Source: Winslowiella toletana (GTDB lineage: Bacteria > Pseudomonadota > Gammaproteobacteria > Enterobacterales > Enterobacteriaceae). From it: a stretch of DNA of 64,000 nt. This document shows, piece after piece, positions 55,217 to 63,075 of this stretch. The notes under the pieces are model-generated. The model was given only the letters and a program-made list of their open reading frames with translations, was not told the DNA's origin and did no database searches. How positions within the stretch are numbered: position 1 is the first letter of the stretch; every line of letters starts with the position of its first letter. Made by a program: the position numbers and the translations under genes. The DNA lies in assembly GCF_017875465.1 (NCBI RefSeq), contig NZ_JAGGMQ010000001.1:3968001-4032000 (forward strand), read 5' to 3'.

Positions 55217-55977
55217 TGGCGACATTGACCTTAAAAAATCTGGATAAGAGCTTCTCTCTGGGGAAAACGCGGCGTCAGGTGCTGCACGGTATCGATTTAA
55301 CCCTGAATGATAACGAATTTGTCTCGATTGTCGGTTCGTCCGGCTGCGGCAAAAGCACTCTGTTGTCGATTGCCGCCGGGCTGGAAGAGTTCGACAGCGG
55401 CGATGTGCTGGTGGATGGCCGTTCGATTACCGGCCCCGGCATCGACCGTGGCGTGGTGTTTCAGTCCTACACGCTGCTGCCGTGGCTGACTGCGCGGCAG
55501 AATATTGAATTTGCGCTGAAAGCGGCGGGGATTCCGGCGAATCAGTGCCGCGATATTGCCCAGCAGCATCTGGAACTGGTGAAGCTGGGCAGCTCCGGTG
55601 ACCGCTGGCCGGGCGAGCTTTCCGGCGGTATGAAGCAGCGCGTCGCCATTGCACGCGCGCTCTCATACCGGCCAAAGATCCTGCTGATGGATGAGCCTTT
55701 TGGCGCGCTTGACGCCATGACGCGCCATCAGATGCAACAGTTGCTGATTGAAATCTGGGAGAAACACCGTCTGACGGTGATGTTTGTTACCCATGATATT
55801 GAAGAGGCGGTATGGCTGTCGGATCGCATTGTGGTGATGGGGCCTGGGGTAATTGACTCAACCTTTGACGTCAATCTGCCACGCCCGCGTCTGGAAACCA
55901 TGAACCGTGAGCCTGAATTTATTGACCTGCAACATCGCGTGCTGGATCGCATTCGCCAGCCTGCGCTCGCTAACTAA
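55216..55977 (+). CDS. NitT/TauT-type ABC transporter ATPase
   Basis: A 253-residue ATPase: Walker A GSSGCGKSTLLS (about residue 36), Q-loop VFQSYTLLPWLT, signature LSGGMKQRVAIARAL, Walker [14 protein letters not shown] and H-loop VTHDIEEAV. It pairs with the preceding permease and binding protein. 14 bp separate it from the HisD-like gene. Confidence 0.92.
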   Translation: MATLTLKNLDKSFSLGKTRRQVLHGIDLTLNDNEFVSIVGSSGCGKSTLLSIAAGLEEFDSGDVLVDGRSITGPGIDRGVVFQSYTLLPWLTARQNIEFALKAAGIPANQCRDIAQQHLELVKLGSSGDRWPGELSGGMKQRVAIARALSYRPKILLMDEPFGALDAMTRHQMQQLLIEIWEKHRLTVMFVTHDIEEAVWLSDRIVVMGPGVIDSTFDVNLPRPRLETMNREPEFIDLQHRVLDRIRQPALAN

Positions 55978-55991
55978 TGAAGGAATAGAAG

Positions 55992-57320
55992 ATGTCTGTA
56001 ACTTTTCACGATCTCTCGGCCGCCGACCAGTTGCCGACCCAGCTGTTTAAACGTACTGAATCGGACCTCTCTTTTTTCAGCGAACGCGTGACGCCAATTA
56101 TTGCCGCCGTTCAGGCGCAAGGCGACGCGGCGTTGATCCGTTTTGGCCGTGAGTTTGATGGCGTGCAGCCGGAACATTTTTCCCTGCGCGCGGAAGAGAG
56201 CGAATTTGACGAAGCCTTTGCCCGCATGGATCCGGAAGTGATTGCCTCGATTCGCTTCTCGGTGGAAAACGTGCGCGCCTTCCATGAAGCGCAGAAGCCG
56301 GAAGAGATGTGGCTGAAAGAGATGCAGCCAGGGGCATTTGCCGGCGATCGCCATGTGCCGATCGATGCGGTGGCCTGCTATGTGCCGCGCGGTAAAGGTT
56401 CCTTCCCCAGCGTGCTGATTATGACCGCAGTACCGGCGGTGGTGGCCGGGGTACCGCGCGCGATTGTGATTACGCCGCCAGGACCGGATGGCAAAGTGGA
56501 TGATGCGACGCTGGTTGCGGCGCGGCTGGTGGGGATCACTGAGATCTATAAATGCGGCGGCGCGCAGGGCGTGGCGGCGGTGGCTTACGGCACCGAAACG
56601 GTACCAAAATGCCTGAAAATTGTCGGGCCAGGCAGCCCGTGGGTGGTAGCGGCAAAACGCCAGCTGACCCATCTGCTGGATCCGGGGGTCCCGGCCGGTC
56701 CGAGCGAAAGTCTGATTCTGGCCGATGACAGTGTTGATGGCGCGCTGGCGGCGCTCGATCTGCTGATTGAATCAGAACATGGTCCGGATTCCTCGGCGTA
56801 TCTGGTGACCTCCAGCCGCCGGGTGGCGGAACAGGCGATTGCAGCGCTGCCGGGCTACTGGGCGCAGCAAACCGAGCAGCGCGCCGGGTTCTCGCAGCAA
56901 GTGCTGTGCGGCGATCATGGCGGGGTGGTGCTGACTAAAGATTTCGCCACTGCGGTGGAGTTTGTTAATCAGTATGCGCCGGAGCATCTGGAGATTCTGA
57001 CGGCAGAACCGATGGCGGTGATGACGCAAATCCGTAATGCCGGTGAGATTCTGCTGGGGAAATATACCCCGATTACGCTGGGTAACTTTGTGCTCGGACC
57101 CAATGCGGTGCTGCCAACCAATGGCGCGGCAAAAACCGCCGGACCGCTGTCGGTATTCGACTATATGAAACGTATCTCGGTCGGTTATGTCACGGCGGCG
57201 GGCTACCAGCCACTGGCCGATAAAGCCAGACGCTTTGCCGAATACGAAGGTTTTCCTGGTCATGCGCTGGCGGTTTCCGGGCTGCGTAATACCCTGCTGG
57301 AAGGGGATAAGCATGGCTGA
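55992..57320 (+). CDS. Histidinol-dehydrogenase-family enzyme (HpsN-like candidate)
   Basis: A 442-residue NAD-dependent four-electron dehydrogenase of the HisD family. The catalytic Glu331-His332 pair is in APEHLEI. His263 and the C-terminal His424 are kept as zinc ligands. Compared from memory with E. coli HisD, zinc-site Gln259 is replaced by Glu260, zinc ligand Asp360 by Asn365 (LGNFVLG), and the imidazole-contacting His367 by Ala372 (GPNAVLP). It is therefore unlikely to make histidine. Sulfopropanediol 3-dehydrogenase HpsN, which oxidises 2,3-dihydroxypropane-1-sulfonate to sulfolactate, is a HisD paralogue found beside sulfonate transport genes and two alcohol dehydrogenases, like here. 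It overlaps the next gene by 8 bp. Confidence 0.85.
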   Translation: MSVTFHDLSAADQLPTQLFKRTESDLSFFSERVTPIIAAVQAQGDAALIRFGREFDGVQPEHFSLRAEESEFDEAFARMDPEVIASIRFSVENVRAFHEAQKPEEMWLKEMQPGAFAGDRHVPIDAVACYVPRGKGSFPSVLIMTAVPAVVAGVPRAIVITPPGPDGKVDDATLVAARLVGITEIYKCGGAQGVAAVAYGTETVPKCLKIVGPGSPWVVAAKRQLTHLLDPGVPAGPSESLILADDSVDGALAALDLLIESEHGPDSSAYLVTSSRRVAEQAIAALPGYWAQQTEQRAGFSQQVLCGDHGGVVLTKDFATAVEFVNQYAPEHLEILTAEPMAVMTQIRNAGEILLGKYTPITLGNFVLGPNAVLPTNGAAKTAGPLSVFDYMKRISVGYVTAAGYQPLADKARRFAEYEGFPGHALAVSGLRNTLLEGDKHG

Positions 57321-58599
57321 AGATTCCCGTCAGCCCCTCGCTGCTGAAGCACGCACGCTGGCGCGCGCCGGGGAGTGGCAGCAGGCCAGTGAGAAGCTTT
57401 GTCAGTTAATCGGCGAGGTGACTGGCGTACAGGCGCTGACTTTGCAGATTAACCGCGATCAGTACAGTCTTAACTCGCTGAATGGCCGGGTAACGCTGGC
57501 CGACGACCGCACGCTGTTTTTTAAATATCACCATGAAGAGGGTGAAGATCACACCATCGAAGAGTACTACCGCGCGGAGCTGTTGCGTGAGCATGGTTTT
57601 CGCGTCGATGTGCCGCTGTATGCCTGTGGTGAGCCGGGGCGGCAGATCCTGCTTTATCGCCTGCGTGACGATCGGCGGCTGGCGGATGTCTGCCGTGATA
57701 TTGAACTGCAACCGTCAGCGGTGGCGGAACAGCAGGTGATCGAAGCACAGCGTCGCGCCGATGCGGAAATCCTGCAGCAAACCCTGCCGACATTACAGGC
57801 CGGGCGCGCCACGGAGGTGGCCGCCGAACCCATTCATCAGCTGTTTTATCACCGGCTGATCACCCCCGGCGAACAGCCGGGGCTGGGCGGGCGGGTAAAG
57901 CAGTTTTATGTTGATAAAAACTTTCAGCTCGGCGACCAGCAGCTGAGCTGGCAGACCCTGAGCAATCTGCAGTGGGAAATTAACGGCGTACGTTACCACC
58001 ACACGCTGCGTCAGTTGTTCCTGGAAGCCGCGACCACGCTGGCGCCCGCAGCACTGGCGCAGCATGGGGTAGTGGTGGCGCATGGCGATGCGCATAACGC
58101 CAATGTGTGGTTTGAAACCCACGATAACGTGGCGCAGCTGGTGAGTTTTGATCCGGCTTTTGCCGGTAGCCATATCCCGGCGCTGCTGGCGGAGATCAAA
58201 GCCACTTTCCACAATATCTTTGCCCATCCCTGCTGGTTATATGAACCGGCGCTGGCCGCCGATCTGTATCAGGTTGCAGTGACGCGCACCGGCGACACCC
58301 TGCAGGTCAGCCATAACTGGCAGCTGACCTCGCTGCGCGCGGCATTTCTGCGCAGTAAAGGCGATCTCTACTGGCGACCATTGCTGAATGAGCTGCGATC
58401 GCGCGGACTATTGCCGGGCAACTGGCAGCGGATTATGCGACTGGCGCTGTTTTGCTGTCCGACGCTGGTGCTCGATCTGCGCGCCGCAGGCGGCAGTGGT
58501 CATACGCCGACCAGTTCAGCGCTGGGGCTGGCCATCGCGGTGATGCTTGGCAGTGAAGGTGATGATGAATTTGATCGCTGGCTGCAACAGCTGGTGTGA
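57313..58599 (+). CDS. APH/choline-kinase-fold putative small-molecule kinase
   Basis: A 428-residue protein with the catalytic loop HGDAHNANVWF (His257, Asp259, Asn264) and the metal-binding Asp280 in VSFDPAF. This is the H-x-D...N / D-P pattern of aminoglycoside phosphotransferase and choline/fructosamine kinase relatives. The N-terminal lobe includes TLFFKYHHEEGEDHTIEEYYRAELLREHGFRVDVP (Lys for ATP, then the Glu helix). The start at 57313 has AAGGGGA upstream; a longer frame lies inside the HisD-like gene. It presumably phosphorylates the imported compound or an intermediate. I do not recognise a characterised subfamily. Confidence 0.7.
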   Translation: MAEDSRQPLAAEARTLARAGEWQQASEKLCQLIGEVTGVQALTLQINRDQYSLNSLNGRVTLADDRTLFFKYHHEEGEDHTIEEYYRAELLREHGFRVDVPLYACGEPGRQILLYRLRDDRRLADVCRDIELQPSAVAEQQVIEAQRRADAEILQQTLPTLQAGRATEVAAEPIHQLFYHRLITPGEQPGLGGRVKQFYVDKNFQLGDQQLSWQTLSNLQWEINGVRYHHTLRQLFLEAATTLAPAALAQHGVVVAHGDAHNANVWFETHDNVAQLVSFDPAFAGSHIPALLAEIKATFHNIFAHPCWLYEPALAADLYQVAVTRTGDTLQVSHNWQLTSLRAAFLRSKGDLYWRPLLNELRSRGLLPGNWQRIMRLALFCCPTLVLDLRAAGGSGHTPTSSALGLAIAVMLGSEGDDEFDRWLQQLV

Positions 58600-58609
58600 G
58601 GAGAGGGCG

Positions 58610-59575
58610 ATGAAAGCGGTACGTTTATATGGCGTCGGTGATTTGCGGGTTAACACGCTTGATCTGCCGGAGATGGCCGCGAATCAGCTACGGCTGAAAG
58701 TGCTGGCGGCGGGGATTTGCGGTTCAGATCTGCATAACTATCGCACCGGCAAGTGGCTTGCGCAGCTGCCGGTGACGCCGGGCCATGAAATTTGTGGCGA
58801 AGTGCTGGAAGTGGGCGCTGATGTGCGCGGCTTCCAGCCTGGCGACCGGGTGGTGGCCGATTCCCGCGTCTGGTGTGGTGAGTGCCCTGCCTGTCAGCGG
58901 CGCAGCTTTAATCTCTGTACCGCGCTGGGTTTTGTCGGTGAAGTCTGTGATGGCGGTTTTGCTGAACAGACGGTATTACCGCCGGAAGGATTGCTTAAGG
59001 TACCAGCGGATATGCCAGCGGCGGTGGCGGTGCTTAGCGAACCGCTGGGCGTGGCGCTGCGGGTGGTGAATCAGCTGCGTATTCCGGCGGGTGCGCGGGT
59101 GCGCGTGGCCGGAGGCGGCACCATCGGCGGCCTGGTGGCGCTGCTGTTGCATGAAGTCGCGCAGTGCCAGGTGCAGCTGTCAGAACCCAATGTCGCACGT
59201 TATCAGTTGCTGGCGCAGATCATCCCGCTGCAGCCGGACGGTGAGTTTGACTATGCGGTGGAAGCCACCGGTATTACCGCTGTGCTGCAACAGCTGGTCG
59301 ATGAGATTAGCGCCGGTGGCCGTATCGCGCTGGTCGGGCTGTTTCATCATCGCGCGGACTTTGATTTTAATCGTCTGGTGGAGCGTGAAATCGATCTGGT
59401 GGGCTGTAGCGTATTTGCTGATGAGCAACGTCAGGCGCTGGCGTTGTTGCCGCAACTGGCGGATAAACTGGCGACGCTGACCGCGCCACCGATCGCGCTG
59501 GATGCGGTGCCACAAACCTATCTTGATCTGATTGCCGGCAACAGCCGCTGGTTAAAGTCGTGGGTACAACCATGA
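58610..59575 (+). CDS. Zinc-dependent medium-chain alcohol dehydrogenase
   Basis: A 321-residue MDR enzyme. Catalytic zinc site CGSDLHNY and GHEICGEV. Structural zinc lobe with four cysteines in DSRVWCGECPACQRRSFNLC. NAD-binding GGGTIGGLVALL. It resembles polyol/threonine/sorbitol dehydrogenases. GAGGAGAGGG precedes the ATG, and the stop overlaps the SDR start (ATGA). With the SDR it could interconvert alcohol enantiomers through a ketone. Confidence 0.9.
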   Translation: MKAVRLYGVGDLRVNTLDLPEMAANQLRLKVLAAGICGSDLHNYRTGKWLAQLPVTPGHEICGEVLEVGADVRGFQPGDRVVADSRVWCGECPACQRRSFNLCTALGFVGEVCDGGFAEQTVLPPEGLLKVPADMPAAVAVLSEPLGVALRVVNQLRIPAGARVRVAGGGTIGGLVALLLHEVAQCQVQLSEPNVARYQLLAQIIPLQPDGEFDYAVEATGITAVLQQLVDEISAGGRIALVGLFHHRADFDFNRLVEREIDLVGCSVFADEQRQALALLPQLADKLATLTAPPIALDAVPQTYLDLIAGNSRWLKSWVQP

Positions 59576-60333
59576 ATGCAACGATGCAACGTTTTTCATT
59601 ATCCGGTAAGCGCGCGCTGATCACCGGCGGCACGCGCGGCATTGGCTTTACGCTGGCGGCGGGACTGGCGCAGGCCGGTGCGCAGGTGATTATTAGCGGG
59701 CGCCAGCAGACCACGCTCGACGCGGCAGTGGCGCAGCTGCAGCAGCTTGATGTCACCGCCAGCGGCCTGCTGCTGGATGTGACGCAACCGCAACAGATCA
59801 GCGCCGCATTTGCCACGCTGGATGCGCCGGATATTTTGATTAATAACGCCGGAACCGAGCAGCTGTGCCCGTCGCTGGATGTCGATGAAGCGCTGTGGCA
59901 GCGCATTGTCGATACCAATCTGAAAGGGGCGTTTTTCTGTGCGCAGGCGGCGGCGCGTCTGATGACGGAGAATGGCGGCGGGGCGATAGTCAATCTCTGT
60001 TCGCTGACCAGCAAAGTGGGCGTGCCGGGTGCTGCGGCTTATGGCGCATCAAAGTCCGGGCTGGTAGGGCTGACGCATACCCTGAGCAGTGAGTGGGCGT
60101 CACTGGGCATTCGGGTGAATGGCATCGGGCCGGGCTATTTCAGTACTGATATGACAGAGGTGTTTTATCAGGACAGCGCCTGGTGCGCCGCGATGCTGGC
60201 GAAAATTCCCCTTGGCCGCTTTGGTGAGCTGGACGACCTTGTCGGCGCGGCGATTTTCCTTTGCTCCGATGCCGCCCGCTATATCACCGGCCAGGTGCTG
60301 TATGTGGATGGCGGCTATTTAGCCTCGATTTAA
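59572..60333 (+). CDS. Short-chain dehydrogenase of the TauT-type operon
   Basis: A 253-residue classical SDR: TGGTRGIGFTLAAGLAQAG cofactor site, NNAGTEQ, catalytic Ser in NLCSLTS and YGASKSG (Tyr/Lys), and the C-terminal TGQVLYVDGGYLAS. Closest in style to gluconate 5-dehydrogenase-like enzymes, oxidising secondary hydroxyls. The ATG at 59572 is coupled to the upstream gene; a GTG four codons earlier is less likely. Last gene of the operon. Confidence 0.9.
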   Translation: MNATMQRFSLSGKRALITGGTRGIGFTLAAGLAQAGAQVIISGRQQTTLDAAVAQLQQLDVTASGLLLDVTQPQQISAAFATLDAPDILINNAGTEQLCPSLDVDEALWQRIVDTNLKGAFFCAQAAARLMTENGGGAIVNLCSLTSKVGVPGAAAYGASKSGLVGLTHTLSSEWASLGIRVNGIGPGYFSTDMTEVFYQDSAWCAAMLAKIPLGRFGELDDLVGAAIFLCSDAARYITGQVLYVDGGYLASI

Positions 60334-60358
60334 ACCACTTGTTCCTCTATACCAAAAT

Positions 60359-60389
60359 GTCTCTTGATCAGATCTGCTTATCGAGAGAC
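60359..60389. promoter_or_regulatory. Inverted repeat GTCTCT...AGAGAC
   Basis: Six-bp arms with an ATCG-type inner pairing around a ~19-bp centre, 26 bp after the SDR stop, at the start of an AT-rich 190-bp gap before the oxygenase gene. Could be a weak terminator or an operator. Confidence 0.3.
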
Positions 60390-60527
60390 TTCAGGTGCGA
60401 TTAATTAAATAATAATTTTAAATATATCTATTATTCAGCGTAGAAAATACTCACCAAAGTCGTTTGCGTCGGAGCGAAAAATCTTTACAGGGTTTGATTC
60501 ACTCCGATGGAAAAGGAACGATTACGT

Positions 60528-61541
60528 ATGTCAGAAAGCATCCCCATTATTGATATTTCGCCAGTGCAGGAATCGGATGCCGGGCAAAAAAAATGTTTGT
60601 CGACATTAAGGCAGACCGCCCATGATGTCGGTTTTTTCTATTTAACCGGACATGGTGTCGATAGCGCGTTATTAAATGATATAAAGAGAGTGACTCGCGC
60701 TTTCTTTTTATTATCTGACGAAGAAAAACTGGCCGTTTCTATGATTAATTCCCCGCACTTTCGCGGCTATAATCGCGCGGCGGCTGAGTTAACGCGGGGA
60801 CAGCCAGACTGGCGAGAGCAGTTTGATATTGGTGCTGAAAGAGTTGCAGTTAATATGTCGGCGGATAGCCCAGTATGGCACTGCATGCATGGGCCGAATC
60901 AGTGGCCAGAGAATTTACCCGATTTAAAATCAGTCACGCTGCGATATCAGCAAGCGATGACTGTCGTGGCGTTAAAACTGCTGCGTTTGTTAGCTCTGGC
61001 ACTGGAATTACCCGCCTCCTGTTTCGATATCCTTTATGGCAACCAGCCGAATGAACATATGAAGCTTATCCGCTATCCGGGACGAGACTGCGCCTCTACC
61101 AGCCAGGGTGTTGGCGCGCATAAGGATTCGGGACTGCTAACTTTTATTATGCAGGATGAACAGCCGGGGTTACAGGTCGAAATCAGCGAGCGGCGCTGGA
61201 TTGATGTCCAGCCAATAGATGGTTTGTTTGTGGTGAATATCGGCGAATTATTAGAACTGGCGACCAATGGTTATCTGCGTGCGACCATGCATCGGGTGGT
61301 TGCACCGCCCGCGGGCGCGGAACGGCTCTCTGTTGCGTGGTTCTTAGGTGCCAGCCTGGATGCGACGGTGCCGGTTTTTCCGTTGCCAGAACATCTGCGC
61401 AAAGACTGCAAAGGTGTCGATACCGATCCGCAAAACCCATTACTCAGAGATGCAGGAATAAACTATATCAAAGGGCGATTCCGCTCTCACCCCGATGTAG
61501 CCTGCAAATTTTACCGCAAATGGATGTGCGAAAATGGATAA
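60528..61541 (+). CDS. Isopenicillin-N-synthase-family 2OG-Fe(II) oxygenase
   Basis: A 337-residue non-heme iron oxygenase starting MSESIPIIDISPVQESDAGQ. N-terminal DIOX_N domain (VGFFYLTGHGVDSALL, FFLLSDEEKL). Iron-binding facial triad His in GAHKDSG, Asp two residues later, and distal His in RATMHRVV. 2-oxoglutarate/substrate Arg in ERLSVAWF. Members oxidise plant hormones, peptides or amino acids; the substrate here is unknown. The start at 60528 has AAGGA; an ATG at 60507 adds seven residues. Its stop overlaps the next (broken) dehydrogenase gene by 8 bp, so the two formed an operon. Confidence 0.85.
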   Translation: MSESIPIIDISPVQESDAGQKKCLSTLRQTAHDVGFFYLTGHGVDSALLNDIKRVTRAFFLLSDEEKLAVSMINSPHFRGYNRAAAELTRGQPDWREQFDIGAERVAVNMSADSPVWHCMHGPNQWPENLPDLKSVTLRYQQAMTVVALKLLRLLALALELPASCFDILYGNQPNEHMKLIRYPGRDCASTSQGVGAHKDSGLLTFIMQDEQPGLQVEISERRWIDVQPIDGLFVVNIGELLELATNGYLRATMHRVVAPPAGAERLSVAWFLGASLDATVPVFPLPEHLRKDCKGVDTDPQNPLLRDAGINYIKGRFRSHPDVACKFYRKWMCENG

Positions 61542-62256
61542 AAAACTCATAGTGATTACCGGCGCCAGTTCTGGATTTGGTGCAGAAATCGCCAGACAAT
61601 TTAGCGCGCTTGGACACCCGTTATTATTGTTAGCCCGGCGCACATAGCGTCTGTTTGCACTTAACTTACCGCACAGCTTGTGCCGCACTATTGATGTTAA
61701 CGATCTTCAAAGCTTCATTGATGCTATTGATGAGGCGGAAGAGGCGTATGGGCCGGTCGACTGTATCGTCAATAATGCAGGTATTATGCTGTTGGGTAAT
61801 ATTGAGCAACAGGCCGACGCTGAATGGCGCAAAATGTTTGAAACTAACGTATTGGGCTTACTCAACGGTATTAGCATTGTGCTGGAGAGTATGAAGAAAA
61901 ACCAACGAGGCACCATCATCAATATCAGTTCGCTGGCAGGCCGCAAAACCTATGAGCACCATGCTGCCTATTCGGGGACGAAGTTTGCGGTTCATGGTAT
62001 TTCGGAAACGGTCAGATGGGAAATGGCGCCTTATAATATTCGGGTGATAACCATTGCACCGGGGGCTGCTGAAACAGAATTACTTGACCATATCTCCAGC
62101 GAATCGATTGTTGACGAATACCGCCAGTGGAAAAGTGATATCGGCGGCGTAATGAGCGCAGAAGAGGTAGCAAAATCGGTGATTTTCGCCTACTCACTCC
62201 CACAAAGCGTATGTGTTCGCGAACTGGTTATTGCTCCAACCAGACAACAAAATTAA
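61534..62256 (+). pseudogene. Short-chain dehydrogenase gene with in-frame amber stop
   Basis: The frame from ATG 61534 reads MDKKLIVITGASSGFGAEIA and on to LLLLARRT. It meets TAG at 61645-61647 and then continues in the same frame for 203 codons with NNAGIML, NISSLAG, YSGTKFAVHG and TIAPGAAETELL, all intact SDR motifs. Homologues of this type usually have Glu (ARRxERL) at the stop position, so a single GAG-to-TAG change explains it. The gene is either a recent nonsense pseudogene, a sequencing error, or read through. A shorter product from an internal start would lack the NAD site. About 240 residues if read through. Confidence 0.85.
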
Positions 62257-62276
62257 TTGTAATGATTAACTGTAAA

Positions 62277-62444
62277 TTAATTTAAATCTTTTCGTTTATT
62301 GAGGATCTTTTGTATGGCTTCTTGCTCCATTTCTGCACCTTCAATATTACCTTCGAAAATGGCGACCCAGTAGCCTGATAACGGACCTTTTTGATTGGGT
62401 AAGTTTTTTGTTTTTATCCGTTTGTCTTTCTGTTTATCATTCAT
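62277..62444 (-). CDS. Hypothetical 55-residue basic protein
   Basis: Starts MNDKQKDKRIKTKNLPNQKG and contains PLSGYWVAIFEGNIEGAEMEQEAIQKIL. Very Lys-rich at both ends with a central conserved-looking core. GGAAAAG precedes the ATG. An ATG eight codons upstream lacks a ribosome-binding site. No family recognised. It is convergent with the broken SDR gene, in AT-rich surroundings. Confidence 0.5.
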   Translation of the reverse strand: MNDKQKDKRIKTKNLPNQKGPLSGYWVAIFEGNIEGAEMEQEAIQKILNKRKDLN

Positions 62445-62521
62445 AACTTTTCCATAAGTTATCTGCATTTATGTTGATGGTGCTATATATAGCTAAATAA
62501 TAGTTAGCCTAGGATGAAAGT

Positions 62522-62883
62522 ATGGTTGATTTATATCGTAGGGAAAAATAACAAACAACACAAGCAATCAAAAAAATATTGAATGGTATTATCAAAACCC
62601 GATTATTCCATGGGGTGTCGGCATTATGTTAGTTAAGGACAAAGATCACAGATTTGTCGCATCCAATGTCAATTTTTCCCAGTACTCAGGCGTATCGCCT
62701 GAGTTACTGATTGGACTAAATGATAGTGAACTGGCGCGGGTCTCATTAAATGCTTATGATTTCCACCTGAAAAACTTAAGACTAAAATTCAGCGCAAACA
62801 GTATCGATGATTTAATATGGCAATGCTATCAACGTGGCTTTCATCATCTTATCCCTTCTCCGGTTATTATCAATTACAAATAA
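62522..62883 (+). pseudogene. PAS-domain protein gene with frameshift at an A5 run
   Basis: ATG 62522 has AGGA at 7-nt spacing but ends after nine codons (MVDLYRREK-TAA). One extra A in the A5 run at 62544-62548 would join it to the open frame ITNNTSNQKNIEWYYQNPII and onward to stop 62881-62883. That would give about 120 residues with a PAS-like core (MLVKDKDHRFVASNVNFSQYSGVSPELLIGLNDSEL). Without the shift only an 85-residue product from the internal ATG 62626, lacking a ribosome-binding site, is possible. Relatives with such N-terminal PAS domains usually carry a LuxR-type HTH; none follows, so the gene may be truncated too. A terminator comes directly after. Confidence 0.6.
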
Positions 62884-62914
62884 AACCTCCAAAACTTCGG
62901 AGGTTTTATTTTTT
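62882..62914 (+). terminator. Intrinsic terminator after the PAS gene
   Basis: 9-bp perfect stem AAAACCTCC/GGAGGTTTT followed by ATTTTTT. The ~160 bp from here to the FMN-oxidase gene hold nothing recognisable. Confidence 0.9.
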
Positions 62915-63075
62915 CAGAAATTGACGGTCAGGATGAATGTTTTTATAGTGCTTTTATCAGGGAGTCATCTCTTTTTATTTAGCCTGGGCTGTACCTGATA
63001 TTATCCATGCTAACACCAGGAAGCCACTGTTGGGTACTGCCCAGACTAAAGCAATCAAAGAAGAGATACAGCATT

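Noticed and set aside
57187..57312. Longer N-terminus for the APH-fold kinase
   Set aside because: Lies within the HisD-like gene; the ATG at 57313 has its own AAGGGGA ribosome-binding site.
55992..57320. Biosynthetic hisD
   Set aside because: No his operon genes nearby, located in a transport/catabolic operon, and several histidinol- and zinc-contacting residues are changed.
62626..62883. 85-residue PAS protein as an intact gene
   Set aside because: The internal ATG lacks a ribosome-binding site and would start inside the PAS region; the ATG at 62522 is well supported but out of frame, so a frameshift is the better reading.
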